NCBI GenBank assembly: GCA_000507305.1 | Contig: DF239028.1 | Location: 210,256-274,255, forward strand | Source: Breviolum minutum Mf 1.05b.01 | Lineage: Eukaryota; Sar; Dinophyceae; Suessiales; Symbiodiniaceae | DNA: 64,000 bases | Direction of reading: 5' to 3' | In this document: positions 43,764 to 54,895 of the stretch, piece after piece | Layout: every line of letters begins with the position of its first letter | Position numbering within the stretch: position 1 is the first letter of the stretch | Notes under the pieces: generated by a model | What the model was told of the DNA's origin: nothing | Databases searched by the model: none | Seen by the model: only the letters and a program-made list of their open reading frames with translations | Program-made: the position numbers and the translations under genes

Positions 43764-43894
43764 TTTGTGCGTTAATTTCATGAGTATAGCTGTTGATTTC
43801 ATGAGTATAGCAGGCTCTCGTTTCCGCTTACCGCTTGCTACATTATTTGTTTCTGACACAGGGCACGAGGTGACTTGATCTGAAAACACCTCTC

Positions 43895-43939
<45 letters not shown>
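43895..43939. repeat. ATG/GAT trinucleotide microsatellite
   Basis: It is a perfect run of TGA/GAT units. On the minus strand it encodes an Ile run that lengthens a spurious frame. Confidence 0.95.
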
Positions 43940-43940
<1 letters not shown>

Positions 43941-44361
43941 GAACAAAAGCACTCCAGATAGTCCCTGATAGAGAAAGTTGCCCCTATTGCACACTTGTCC
44001 TGTGGAAACATTACACTGCGCGGTATTTGTATATCCTCTTTGTTTTAATTTCTGTTCGGGTTGCTCACCCAAAATGGAGTACAGAAATAGTAAAACTGCT
44101 TGAAACCAGCAGCTACTGTACTGTAGTAACTGTAGTAGTACTCTTGGATTTACCGTTTTTGGCGCTTTTTTTCGTGCTGCCTAAGGAGAACCTTGTCGCA
44201 GATGATGACCAAGGAATTTCTTCTTACCTCCCGGCCCGGCAGCAGTGGCACCAGTGGCACCAATCTCCACAGATCCAAGTTGAAACCTCAATTTTTCGCA
44301 TTTTTTACGGCGGAAACGGAGGTGGAGGAAGGGAGACTCACATCGGTTGGAAACCTTGAGA

Positions 44362-44466
44362 TACACCCCTGAAGTTCAACATGGAACCTGAAAATCAAGC
44401 CCTGGAAAAGGAGATTCCTTTTGGAAAGCATCATTTTCAGGTTCCATGTTAAACTTTGGGGGTGTA
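44362..44466. repeat. Foldback element family C
   Basis: TACACCCCTGAAGTTCAACA and TGTTAAACTTTGGGGGTGTA are near-perfect inverted arms, with TGGAACCTGAAAAT and ATTTTCAGGTTCCA inside. Confidence 0.88.
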
Positions 44467-46524
44467 ATGAGAGTATGACAACCTCAGTGAGCGGTCCTAT
44501 GGGATCATCCAAGCATGACATTTTCTTTAGCATGTTGGGGTTCGGCCATATAGATTTGGTCATATAATTTATGTAATTAGATTCGCAATTGGGTTCGTGA
44601 AATGGTTGGAAAATCAGAGATATCCCAGTTGCATCAGAATATGACGTTTGCAATGAAACCTATCACAATCTCACCCAAGCTCATGAGAATTCATCATTCA
44701 ACAGCAGCGACCTCAAATAGTGAACTGAATTCAGATTGGTGAGTTTATGATAGCAATGCGCAGCAAACCCTTGCTATAGGGGTAGGCCGGAAAGCAACAT
44801 ACATGGTCACATGGTCTAGTTTCTTGTGCTGCTTATGTAGGAAGGGCATGCCCATCATAAGAAAGATGTAAACATGTACAGTAGATACATTGTAGACATG
44901 CACATGGAATTCCATAGGCATGCCAATCACAGGGCGGGACCCTTGCATCCCCTGAAAACTCACCCAACAGAGTTCACCGACTTTTTGACCCTCCAAAAAC
45001 CATCCACCGAACTCATCCTAGATCTATAGGCACCATTTTTGCTGTTGCCTCAGGTTGTTACAAAGCATGCAGAATTTTAACTCCACTTTGCACGCCCTTC
45101 GAATTGGAATCCTGGCCAAAAAATGAACAGCATTGAGTGATGCGCAAGGCTTCCCGTTCAAGCCGTTTCCTGTGCTTGGAATATAAGGGTTCAATAGTTT
45201 GTCTGTTCTTCATGGGGAAAACCGGTTGAACCATATTAAGCCGTATTTAATTTGGAGAGATCTTACACATTAAAGATATTAATGCGACAACGTGGAACAT
45301 GTCACTATTGGTGTTCAACATTACATACTCTGGACCTCTTCAATAGTACATGGACTTTGGCGTGTTGTGAGTCTTTTGGCCAACGGCCAACCAACATGTC
45401 AATGGAAACCTACCACGAACATACACATGTACATAATATACGCAATATATATATATATATATTTTTTTTTTAAATACAGTAACGTTCAATAGGAAACGCA
45501 GAAATACATCTAAAACTTCTCTGTTTTCCATTGTTATTGCTTTTAGTCCGCCAGAGAGCAACTGTTCATGAAAGGAAGTTCCTTCGCACAAAAATCAGAT
45601 CCGGAAACCCACCTCCACATTTTCAGGTTCCTTTCGGAAGATCTAAAGTCTGTCAAGATCAGCATTCAAAACGGCTGAGTTTCATGCGGGTCTTGGAAGG
45701 ATGTGAATATTCTGAGTTCTTGGTAGGATCGTAAAATTCCGTAGCATTTGGGAAGTCTCATGAAGGTTTCAGAAGTTTCTTGATACATATGACAAGTGCC
45801 TCGGTGATAATGGTGATAACAATTTTCTATATGATCGAAAAGTTTGATGGGTGATAATGGTGATATTCTTAGGTAATGTATCGGATGGCTACGTCAAATA
45901 TTAACCATGTCTATGATGTTTCCAGAAAGGATTGGGGTTTCTCCCTGTCATATTCTTCCAGAGAGCGTGGGTTTGGCCAATGACTTGTCTTCATGAAGCT
46001 GCAGTGCATGAGCCCACAGACATCCAATGACATTATTGCAAAATCATCATCCTCCAAACATCCAAAAGTCGAAAGTAGTTGAGGGCATCCTTTAAGCAGT
46101 GTCTAGAAACTGGGGTGATTGATGTTGCTTGATGGGATTCCGAATGCCCGCAGTAATAGACCACAACAATGGTATGAAATTCAGTAATGGTTCATTGTGC
46201 CCAATCACACTCGATGTAAAAACGTGCGACACCTTACCTATATTGGCAGCAACATCGAATCAGGGTATATATAATATGTAATATACATATCGCACAGATT
46301 TTAAAATAAAGAGATATGATTGTCAAATATACACACGCTTCATGTTTGAATTTCACCTAGACACCAGTAAATTTATTTTGCAGTTTTTATAGGTTTATAT
46401 ATATATATATAAACTTGGTGCCACCTGGTGCCACCTAAGGAGATCCACAACGTGGCATCATTGCATCTCCGAATTCTCAAGTTTTATCACGCCTTGATGC
46501 AGTTGAAGCAGTTGCTAGGTGGTA
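44467..46524. other. Stretch without a clear gene
   Basis: It is AT-leaning with a TA run near 45447. GTGATAATGGTGATA units repeat at about 45802-45864. A tandem GGTGCCACCT pair lies near 46416-46437. Short coding-like patches have no good borders. Confidence 0.3.
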
Positions 46525-46637
46525 GACCACCCCCAAAAGATTAATGGCTGGAACCTGAGAATACGGGCCCCCTGGAACCAGGAAATTCCATCTTCCACCA
46601 TCATTTTTAGGTTCTATGTTCATTTTTGGGGGGGGTC
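46525..46637. repeat. Foldback element family C
   Basis: GACCACCCCCAAAAGATTAA pairs loosely with TTCATTTTTGGGGGGGGTC; TGGCTGGAACCTGAGAAT faces ATTTTTAGGTTC. Confidence 0.65.
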
Positions 46638-47952
46638 TAGTTGGTGAAAAAGAGGTGGCTTTGTTTTTTTTGGTAGGCTCTACACTCCCGTAAAACAACA
46701 TCGCCTTAACATATCTATGGGCAAACATTTTTCATAGAAAGTACCATCGAAATGGTTGAGTCCTATCCATGGCTATGCTAGTTTGGTAGAGGGATCGAAG
46801 GTTTTAAAATACTGAATGTTGTCCTGTTAAAGGAAAGTTGGAGTTTTCATGAGTTTTCCCATTTTGTAGTCCATCACCAGTCGTTGGGCAGGCATAGACC
46901 TCCCTCAGGTACCGACTGGGCATAGGACTCATAGACGAAACATCAGATATTCAAACTTTGACGCGGTACCGGATCAGATTGTATCCTAATATAATTCCAA
47001 TTCAGTGGCCAGTGGAAGAATTCTGTTGAAACAGCCCATGTCAGGGTATCCAGTATCCCGTGGCCATGGTAGCTCTAGAGCCATGAGTTTATACAGCTGC
47101 GTTTCTTCACAAAGATACTGGTTTTCCCAAGCTTGGTACAAAATGGCCGTTTACAGACAATCCATGTATATTAGTTTGTGTGTCCAGAAATGATGTTTGC
47201 CCAATTGCATTTTAACAGTATCCTAGTGATTTTGCAAGTACTGTAAACACGTCAAAGGTTTCTAGATTCTCCTGGTATGAAAGTACCGCAAAATGATATA
47301 TTTCCACAGCAGGTATAGATTTCTATCTCCATGCATTAACTTCTCCAACATTTTTTGATACGTGTATATCAAGTCACATTGAGATGGCTGTTGAAAACAT
47401 TTGCAGCTGTTTTCAACCAATGTCATCTGTCAACCTATTCAAATCCTGCTAAGGTTTGGACTCCCATGGAACAGCTCTTGCGCAGTAACATCGGTTCTTT
47501 AGAGCCATAGTTGCAATCAGTTTTTTAGATAAGACTAAGATCTTTAGATTACATGGCCCTAGAAAATTAAAATCAGACCCTTCACTGTGCAAAGTAAAGG
47601 ATGTTTTATTCGTTGTGTGTTTTTGGTGGCGGCTAAACGATTTGTTGTTGCCATGGCAGCTTCATAGTTTTTTTCCCTTTCCCTTCTTAGGGAAAAAACT
47701 GGGGATCTTGGGGAAGCCATGAACAAAGCTGGGAATGATGCATTTCCATGCGATGCTGAGCCCGGAGCTATCACCAGAATCCTTGAAATCACATGGGTAG
47801 TTGATCTTGTTGTGTTGTAGGTTTCTGGATTCCACTAAGTCTATGGTTTTGTGAGAATCGCATTCATTTTAGCAGTTCTTTGCTGAGGGAATTTGTTTCA
47901 TTCCACTGAACTGTTTCTGTTTTAATTCTTCATTGCCGTTTATCAGTTCCAG
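46638..47952. other. Intron-like stretch
   Basis: It is AT-leaning; a 62-codon frame at 47005 (ASGRILLKQPMSGYPVSRG) lacks clear borders. It ends in CCGTTTATCAGTTCCAG before the exon at 47953. Confidence 0.3.
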
Positions 47953-48138
47953 GACGTGATGGTGCTGAACGACTTATCTCAGCAAAATCTGCCATTGTTC
48001 CCCGGCTTGGGCAGCAACCAATTGGATGAAAACCAATCGGTCCAATCTGGTCCAGAAAGTCAACAACCATGTTTGAAAAGAGAGTTCCTTCAAAACTCTT
48101 TCATTTCGAAACAGGACACAGCACACAGACATGTGTAG
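47953..48138 (+). CDS. Candidate Gln-rich terminal exon
   Basis: The acceptor is ATCAGTTCCAG|G. Sixty-one codons read DVMVLNDLSQQNLPLFPGLG then SNQLDENQSVQSGPESQQPC and KREFLQNSFISKQ, stopping at TAG 48136-48138. The Gln/Ser/Asn-rich character suggests a disordered tail. A family A element follows 40 bases after the stop. Confidence 0.48.
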   Translation, partial: DVMVLNDLSQQNLPLFPGLGSNQLDENQSVQSGPESQQPCLKREFLQNSFISKQDTAHRHV

Positions 48139-48176
48139 TGAGATGATTTTAGAAAGTGCATAGACATTCAATATGG

Positions 48177-48304
48177 ATATGGGTGTTTCCAAAAATAGTG
48201 GTACCACCCAAATCCCCCCAAATCATCCATGGATTAATAGGGTTTTCCATTATTTTCACCATGCATTTTGGGGGCCCCACCTCAATTTTTGGAAACACCC
48301 ATAT
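48177..48304. repeat. Foldback element family A, complete
   Basis: ATATGGGTGTTTCCAAAAAT and ATTTTTGGAAACACCCATAT are perfect inverted tips of 20 bases. The core has TTAATAGGGTTTTCCATTAT. Confidence 0.92.
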
Positions 48305-48445
48305 ATTTCATGAACATCAACAGATGCCCTAGCAGCGACCATCTCTACGCCCTGGTGCTGATTGACGAACCTCCACTGCTGGAGTGGACCTCAATCAACA
48401 GATAGTAACAGACGAAGTGTGGATTTTTTTGGGGGAGGGGTGGAT

Positions 48446-48548
48446 ATCTAGGTGGTGGTTTCAAATATTTTTTGTTTTCACCCCTATTTGGGGAAGATTC
48501 CCATTTTGACTAATATTTTTCAAAGGGGTTGAAATCACCAACTAGATA
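48446..48548. repeat. Foldback element family B
   Basis: It runs ATATCTAGGTGGTGGTTTC to GTTGAAATCACCAACTAGATAT, with inner TTTTCACCCCTATTTGGGG. Confidence 0.82.
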
Positions 48549-48702
48549 TGATATGCATACACACTCATAGACATCCTCCATTATACTATCGGTTTTGCAA
48601 TATTATAATGTATTATACGTATCCCACTGTCTTTTTCTGGCTTCCTGTTTGACCTGAATGTGAGTATGAGTTGCTGCATATATTTCAAGATTTTTTTCTG
48701 AG

Positions 48703-48823
48703 ATGTTGGAAAATACCCGCAAGTACCATGCGTTTCAACGTGTCTACAAAGGCAAGATGCTTCCAATGGAGTGGTTCAAGCTCTCGTCAATGCAGCAAGA
48801 GTGTCCGTTGGTTCAGAATTTGG
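48703..48823 (+). CDS. Candidate exon
   Basis: After TTTTTTTCTGAG the frame reads MLENTRKYHAFQRVYKGK then MLPMEWFKLSSMQQECPL and VQNL, ending near TTTGG|GTGTTT. Basic, helical and G/C-ending. The first Met may be an initiator. A family D element starts 13 bases later. Confidence 0.45.
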
Positions 48824-48835
48824 GTGTTTTTGCTT

Positions 48836-48929
48836 CCCATAGGATCCATGTCTGTATGGTATATTTACCTACATTTGACATAAGAATCAACTAAATGTAG
48901 GTAAATATAACATACATGGATCCTATGGG
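48836..48929. repeat. Foldback element family D, near-perfect palindrome
   Basis: CCCATAGGATCCATG and CATGGATCCTATGGG pair, as do GTATATTTACCTACATTT and AAATGTAGGTAAATATA. It is the best copy of the family. Confidence 0.9.
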
Positions 48930-48991
48930 TTTGGAAAGGATTGGTTTGTTGATTTGGTAGGCGTGGAGAGGTTCTTTGGGGTGCCCTTGAG

Positions 48992-49259
48992 GTCTTGAAC
49001 ATCCTGCCTGGACCTGCCTACATCCTAATTACTTTCACTGATTGTTTCTGGGGTTTGACTTCTTTTCGGGATGCCGCAAGTGGCCGACATGCTATTTCCA
49101 AGCGTTTTCATGAAATGTGGCATGCGGAGTGGCTGAAAACCCCACGTTTTTCATTATTGTTTTCTTTTCAGTTCCGCTTTGGATGGATTGAAACCACTAA
49201 AAGCGTTCTGAATTTGATTGAGTCTCGAGTGTTTGAAGCGAAGAATCAAAAAACATCAG
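48992..49259 (+). CDS. Candidate exon(s), 89 codons
   Basis: After CCCTTGAG the frame reads VLNILPGPAYILITFTDC, later DAASGRHAISKRFHEMWHAE and, after a strong TTTTCTTTTCAG tract at 49171, FRFGWIETTKSVLNLIESRV and FEAKNQKTS to TCAG|GTGTTC. It may be two exons split in the middle. Hydrophobic then charged content. No family was recognised. Confidence 0.4.
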
Positions 49260-49272
49260 GTGTTCAACACAA

Positions 49273-49384
49273 AATCTAGGTGGTGGTTTCAATCATTTTT
49301 TATTTTCACCCCGACCCCTGCGGTTCAATGATCCAATTTGATTCATTCATATTATTCAAATGGGTTGAAACTCAACCACCAACT
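49273..49384. repeat. Foldback element family B
   Basis: It runs AATCTAGGTGGTGGTTTC to GAAACTCAACCACCAAC. It lies between two candidate exons. Confidence 0.75.
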
Positions 49385-49414
49385 CCCTTCAAAGAAAAGT
49401 AGAAGACCTCAAAG

Positions 49415-49595
49415 GTATCCCCCTTGGCACCGCACCCGTGGCGACCTCCCCCAAGGTCTGGGGCCAGCACCAACGGATTGGTGCAAGACATCGCTGGTCG
49501 CCAGCGAACATTGATCCAACGCATGGCCAAGGACAGATTTGTGGGGTTGAAATTCGCTTGGGGCCCAAAAAAAGACCATGTGGAACCGAACCACG
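49415..49595 (+). CDS. Candidate exon, 60 codons
   Basis: It lies between CCTCAAAG|G and CCACG|GTTGTT. The frame with more G/C-ending codons includes SGASTNGLVQDIAGRQRT and LIQRMAKDRFVGLKFAWG. A second frame (TAPVATSPKVWGQHQRIG) fits the phase of 48992-49259 better. The exon is likely; the frame is open. Confidence 0.4.
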
Positions 49596-49728
49596 GTTGT
49601 TGTTCTTTTGCTTATCTGTTGGATCTTGATCCCATCTTTAGGGTTGGTGGTTTCAAATATTTCGCGCGGGGGGGTGTAAACATGTTAAACCTTTTGAGAT
49701 CGAAGAGTATTAGTGAAGATTACCATTA

Positions 49729-49934
49729 ATGACGAAAGTATGTGTTCAAATGGATCGAAAGTTTGGTTGCAAAAAGCATCAAAAAGCTTACAAATATGTG
49801 CTCAGATTTGGGGAAGATGCAGAGATGCACCCGAAAATGGCGAGCACTGTGGCATTCACTGGAGAAGGGGATCATGCGTTTGGCCTAAAATATGGGAGAA
49901 TTATGGCTTCGCAAGCTACCCAGTTATTTTTCCG
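49729..49934 (+). CDS. Candidate first exon
   Basis: From ATG 49729 the frame reads MTKVCVQMDRKFGCKKHQ, KAYKYVLRFGEDAEMHPKMA, STVAFTGEGDHAFGLKYGRI and MASQATQLFFR, ending at TTCCG|GTGCGT. The content is globular-like. An overlapping frame (SKVWLQKASKSLQICAQI) is less likely. No family was recognised. Confidence 0.42.
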
Positions 49935-49984
49935 GTGCGTTCAAGGCATGCAGATGGATGTTCCTTATTTTTTCGTTTGCTTGG

Positions 49985-50108
49985 TCGTTCGTTCGTTCGT
50001 TCATCCATTCATGCATTCATTCATTCATTTTGTCAATTCTGTACTCATTTAGATACTTGTTTACTCCTTTACTCCTTCACTCACAGCACAGCACACACAC
50101 ACACACGC
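49985..50108. repeat. TTCG/CATT tetranucleotide and CA runs
   Basis: Short tetranucleotide repeats at 49985-50029 and a CA run at about 50091-50106. Confidence 0.8.
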
Positions 50109-50416
50109 ACGGATGTACAGTATATCATACTATAATGAGTTGTTCATGTCACATATCATGAATATTTAGATATTCATAATCCATTTGTTTAAAAGTTGTC
50201 AAGTCATATCCCTCAAGGTCCCAGTACCCAGGATACCCAGGTCCCAGTGATTTGATGTGTGTTTCAGGAGATCTTGTTCCTCGCTCAAGGCGTCCAGATG
50301 TCCTTCAACATGCGGGCATATGCAGAGACCAAGCGTCTTGGGCCTCACCAATTCCAACTGTTCCCTTCTGATGGTAGGATGCAAGGTGGAAAGAAGAGGA
50401 AATCCAACAAAGTTCT

Positions 50417-50536
50417 GATCTAGCTGATGGTTTCAAGTGTTGTTTTTCAATTTTCTCTCTTTTTTACCTGGGGGAATGATCCAATTTGACTATATACATC
50501 ATATTTTTTCAAATGAATTGGCTCAACCACCAATAG
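50417..50536. repeat. Foldback element family B, diverged
   Basis: It runs GATCTAGCTGATGGTTTC to GGCTCAACCACCAATAG. Confidence 0.6.
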
Positions 50537-51676
50537 GTGATGTTTCTGATGTGTTTTTTGTTGAACCTTCTTCTTCCTGAAGAAAGGTCGATTTTTTTTC
50601 CATTTCATCATGTCAATCAATCAATGTTAATCCCTCACCCCTCGTTCGCTTCCCCCCTTTCGCAATCAGCACTTTACGATGTAGCTTTGATGACGTAACA
50701 CAAGTCGCCCATGAACCTGAACAAGAGTGAATGACCTCGGCTTTCAACGGCGGTGATCAGACTCGCCCAAAGCCATACAAACATGGGCGCAACTTCACCC
50801 AACCTAAAGATTAAGATTGTGAAAGAGTTTAGTTGATATATTTTTTTCATATGTTTTAACCGAGTCGGAGTCATTCAATACAAAAACCAAGTGTTTTCAA
50901 TATTGTATAGTGTGACAACTTGTTAACTTGTTTGAATAAATGTCGACAACGCGGTGTTTTAGCATCAAATGTCTGACGGTTCAAACAACACACCTCCCCC
51001 CGGACTTGCCTTCAGCGAGACTCTTCAAGGACACTCTTCGAAGAATCACACCATGGACTCATTGAAGGTGCTGATGGAAAGATCGCCGTTGGTTGATTTT
51101 CAGGGCCCAAACGGTTGGCAAATTTGGCAGATGATGGGGTAAAAAACTGCCCAGTTATATTCGAGATTATTTCATCAAAAATTATAAGGATGCCCATATA
51201 TTCATGGAAATCTTAAAGGCTATCCTCCCTGGCTGTCACCGTTCCTTTAAAACGATAAGGCCGTATGCTATAAGGGCTTATTAACCGGGATCACCATGAT
51301 ATAGATTCTAGTTGAGGGATTTCAAGGTGATATCATTCATGACTAGGCAGTAAGGCCTGCGATAATTTGCGAAGATTTGAAGTAAACTTTAGAGCATGCA
51401 CTGCGTCAGGCATAGTCAATAAAAGGATCTTTATGGCAGCAAGGGGCGGCTAATCCTAGTCAAGTTACAGCAATTTTTGCAAGAAACCTAATCCTAATTA
51501 TGTTTTGGTTTTGGAGTCTGCCGAAAATCGCCTTCATCATTTTTGACTCAGATTTGGGTACAGTATCATAATTTGTACGAAAATCAGGCAAAATTGACGA
51601 TTTCGCTAAAATGACAGCAAAATGGAAAGCTTGCACTTTGAAAGTGGAATCTATGCGAGAAGGGTCCCAATTCCAG
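50537..51676. other. Intron-like stretch
   Basis: It is AT-leaning with no clear exon. It ends in CCCAATTCCAG before 51677. Confidence 0.3.
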
Positions 51677-51780
51677 GTGTGCCGTTCGTGGGTCTACCAG
51701 TCTTGGATGAACTATGCACTATCCACAAGATGAGTGAGGCCAGGAATCAATTCCAAACTTTTGTGCTGGGGGAAAATAAG
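51677..51780 (+). CDS. Candidate exon, 34 codons
   Basis: It lies after CAATTCCAG and ends at AATAAG|GTTTTG. The frame reads VPFVGLPVLDELCTIHKM then SEARNQFQTFVLGENK. Mixed strand and helix. A second frame (VCRSWVYQSWMNYALS) stops early. Confidence 0.42.
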
Positions 51781-52882
51781 GTTTTGAATTTATGTCCAGC
51801 TTTGGTGGGCAATTCACTACGGTAGGATTAACACCATGACATGTTGACAGACATCTTCCGGGGTGGTACGATTTCGTCTATAGCATCCATGAGCAATGAC
51901 GTTCCATGACCAGTTTTTTGGGCCAAATTTGGCCATAAAGGCTCGCAACTTGCAATGCGTGGCAAGGTCATTCGGTAAATTGTGTTTGGAACCCTGGGTG
52001 GGTATCTCATTAAGTGCGATACGCTCGATGTTCAAATCTTCTGTGTATTCATATGTATTGATACATTCGTTTTTATTTTCTCCTGCCAAATAATGCAGAA
52101 TAGTTTCCACAGCTACCTTCATGTACAGTATACATCTATATATTATATTTTCATATTCGGGATGAATTCGAGCCTTGATGGTCCATTTGGTACTTCCAGC
52201 TGTGTTTCATTAAGGTGAGCTACTTTTATGCACAGTTGCGACCCTTGCTGACGGGCATTACAAACGCAGAGACTCCATCCAAAAGATCCTTAGCTTTCTT
52301 GTAAAGATGCATTAAGGTGATTCTGTATGTTTTGTATTGTTTTGTTCTTTTTTGGGGTTGTGTCTTGTTTAGTAGAGTTCAATGGGGAGGCTTTACCCTA
52401 GAGTGATGCCAATGCATGGATTTTCTTTGCTAAATGGATGGTTATTTGCGGTGTAGGAACCATCAAAACCAGTGGATGATAACTGTACCATACTCCCTTT
52501 TGGAGAGATATCCATTGTGCATTTGTGATCAATTGGTTTGGAGTTCTTCCTCGCAACACTTGGGGATAATCCTGCTGGAGAAGGGGAATCCACGGAACAC
52601 CCGGCTACTATCCTGCTACCTATGAAAAAAAACATGTTGCAGGAACAATTGCAGAAAAAGCATCTGAAATCACAAAATCACAGCATTCTTGGAGGGATTC
52701 TTCTCTCTCTCCCTGGCAGCCAACCTGAGTCATGCCAGGAAAATTGTAGGTTTTGGGGGCAGTTTCTTGATGTTTCTTGTGTCGGCATCCTGAAATCAAT
52801 GGAAATCTGTTAGGGGGAAAACATACTTGTATGAACATTGGTACCACATACATGGAACCAATCCGGGTGTCAGAGTATGGCT

Positions 52883-52908
52883 GGTTGTTGTTGTTGTTGT
52901 TGTTGTTC
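52883..52908. repeat. GTT microsatellite
   Basis: It is a short perfect run in the pyrimidine-poor region upstream of the exon at 52960. Confidence 0.9.
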
Positions 52909-52959
52909 TCGTTTTTTCTTCTTTTTGTTTTTAATATTGTTGTTGGTGGGGGTGCTCAG

Positions 52960-53054
52960 GTCAAGCTGCCGCGAGGGCAGTGGTTGACCAGGTGGTTGAG
53001 CTTGTCGATCCCTTGTATTTCACCATGGTGGATGCGGCACCTCGATCGTCATAG
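52960..53054 (+). CDS. Candidate terminal exon
   Basis: After GTGCTCAG the frame reads QAAARAVVDQVVELVDPL then YFTMVDAAPRSS and stops at TAG 53052-53054. It is an Ala/Val-rich helix with strong G/C-ending codons. Three GGCTTGA units follow the stop. Confidence 0.48.
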
Positions 53055-53914
53055 GCTTGAGGCTTGAGGCTTGAAATGGAGACAGATTTGGGTTCATGTT
53101 TTTGAGATGGCAAGGAGCCAAGGCCGACAGAGAAATAGGTATAATATATATATGTATATAGATTGGATGTTGTTTCTGATATTTTCATATCACACACACA
53201 TTATTTACAGATTGCATGCAATGCACGAACAGGTAATGCATGAACAGGGATTCTGTAAATGATACCCGCATCCTTCTCGGGTGCTCACTAATTATTAAAC
53301 GAACAGATACAAACATATGGTGACAAATAATCAAACAGTGGGTTGCATTTACGTACAAAGTCGTTCCACAGTATATCTAGATATTCCCATAGCCCATAGG
53401 CCATAGCTATCCTTATTTTATTTGGCTCATCGAGCTGGGTGTTTCTTGGCAATGGAGATGACATTCAAGAGGAGGGTCCTGAGATTCAGACCCACAGTTG
53501 TTCAAACCACATTCAGATTACTGTCCCCCAAAACCCACATGACAACATAAAATCACCATTTTTTTGCAATTTTTCGTTTTCGGGGTGTTTGCAAAATAAT
53601 TTGAAAGTTCAAACTCACAAACAGTAAATTACCGAAAAATTCTCAAAAAATGGTACCCAAAAACACACACACACAGTCTCCATTTCTTCACTACTTCAAG
53701 TGGGTCGGATCGATCTGCAGTGCCTTTCATTTGCAAGTTGAAAGTGCCAACCTTTCTCCAGCAGTTGTTTTGGGGGTTTAGTTTTTCACCAGAAAGCAGT
53801 GGGTCTTCCCATGGTTTGACCCCTTTCCCATGGTTTGACCTTGTGATAAAGGTAGACCTGTATGGTCAATCGAATGATCTCAGCTGTGACCCTCGCGGCT
53901 GGATGATGCCAGAG

Positions 53915-53967
53915 GATTGGAGGACCTTCTTCAGTACTGTGCCTTGGAGGACGACGGCTGGCAAAAT
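53915..53967 (+). CDS. Candidate exon, acidic helix
   Basis: It lies between GATGCCAGAG|G and AAAAT|GTATCA. One frame reads LEDLLQYCALEDDGWQN; two other frames are also open over the stretch (for example DPRGWMMPEDWRTFFS). Confidence 0.3.
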
Positions 53968-54512
53968 GTATCAAATGTGACTCAACCAGGATGACGGAAA
54001 TGACCCTGGAAACACCCAAATGAATTGATTCACTGGAAGAATTCGGAAATGCTTGACTCACTTTTTCCATATCAGATTTTTTCCTGATTTGGAAGGACAT
54101 TATTTGGAAATATGGCCGCAAAATTATTGTTTTTTGTATGGGGTTTTCAGTTTTTTGGGGATGTGTGTTTGGGATGATGAATGAATGTTACAGTCAAAAA
54201 CTTTGGGAACCAGAAGGTGCTTGCTTTTTCTGAGTTTCAGGGGTAGCTAGGCTTGGTCTTGATGATTCTATGCATACAAAAGTTCGTTGTTTCATAGGTT
54301 CCAATTAATCATTATGTAAGCATATATCATCATATTTTCATACAAAAAAATACTAGCACGTATTATATATACATTTTTTCATATAGATATATGTCTTTAC
54401 ATATATACAGTATATATATTGATTGCGCGTGTCTTTGCACCTGCTTAGAAACAGCCAACAGGAATCACCCTTTAGCTAAGATCATAGGATGTTCTTCCTC
54501 AACCTCCTGAAG

Positions 54513-54588
54513 CCTATGGAGCCAAGGTCGGCCTGCAACAGCTTTGGACGCAACAGGTGGGGACCATCAGATGATTTGGGTGAAAATG
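54513..54588 (+). CDS. Candidate exon
   Basis: It lies after CCTCCTGAAG and ends at AAATG|GTAGGT. The frame reads PMEPRSACNSFGRNRWGP then SDDLGEN. An alternative frame (EAYGAKVGLQQLWTQQ) ends at CAACAG|GTGGGG. Confidence 0.35.
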
Positions 54589-54862
54589 GTAGGTATCTTT
54601 GATGGTTTTTTTTGTCAAATCCCAAGGCCAACGAACCCGTAACCCTGGGATGTACAAAAACATTGGATAAAATAATGGGATATGTATCTGTAATTATGTA
54701 CTAAGTAGTGCAGGATTTCTTCCATCAACAGGAATTATATAATGAATTGGGATGGTTTTCAATCCATTGGCATTCCGTTCCTGGAAGCTGATTTTTCAAA
54801 GGTCAGCCACCAACATCCACCCGCAGTTGCCGACATGAAAATATGACTATAGATTCGAACGA

Positions 54863-54895
54863 CCCCCCAATCCAGTAACAGTCACATTTTCGCTT
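54863..54895. repeat. Solo family H tip on the 3' side of the LINE
   Basis: CCCCCCAATCCAGTAACAGT is followed by CAC; it is inverted relative to GTGACTGTTACTAGGTTGG at 58822-58842, with two mismatches. Confidence 0.55.

Noticed and set aside
48446..49384. Family B elements as exact introns (GTGGTG to CCAG)
   Set aside because: ATCTAG before GTGGTG is shared by most copies, so it belongs to the element and not to flanking exons; exact intron identity is not supported.
50516..50536. TTGGCTCAAC as another spliced-leader relict
   Set aside because: It is part of the right arm of a family B element and differs at the last base.
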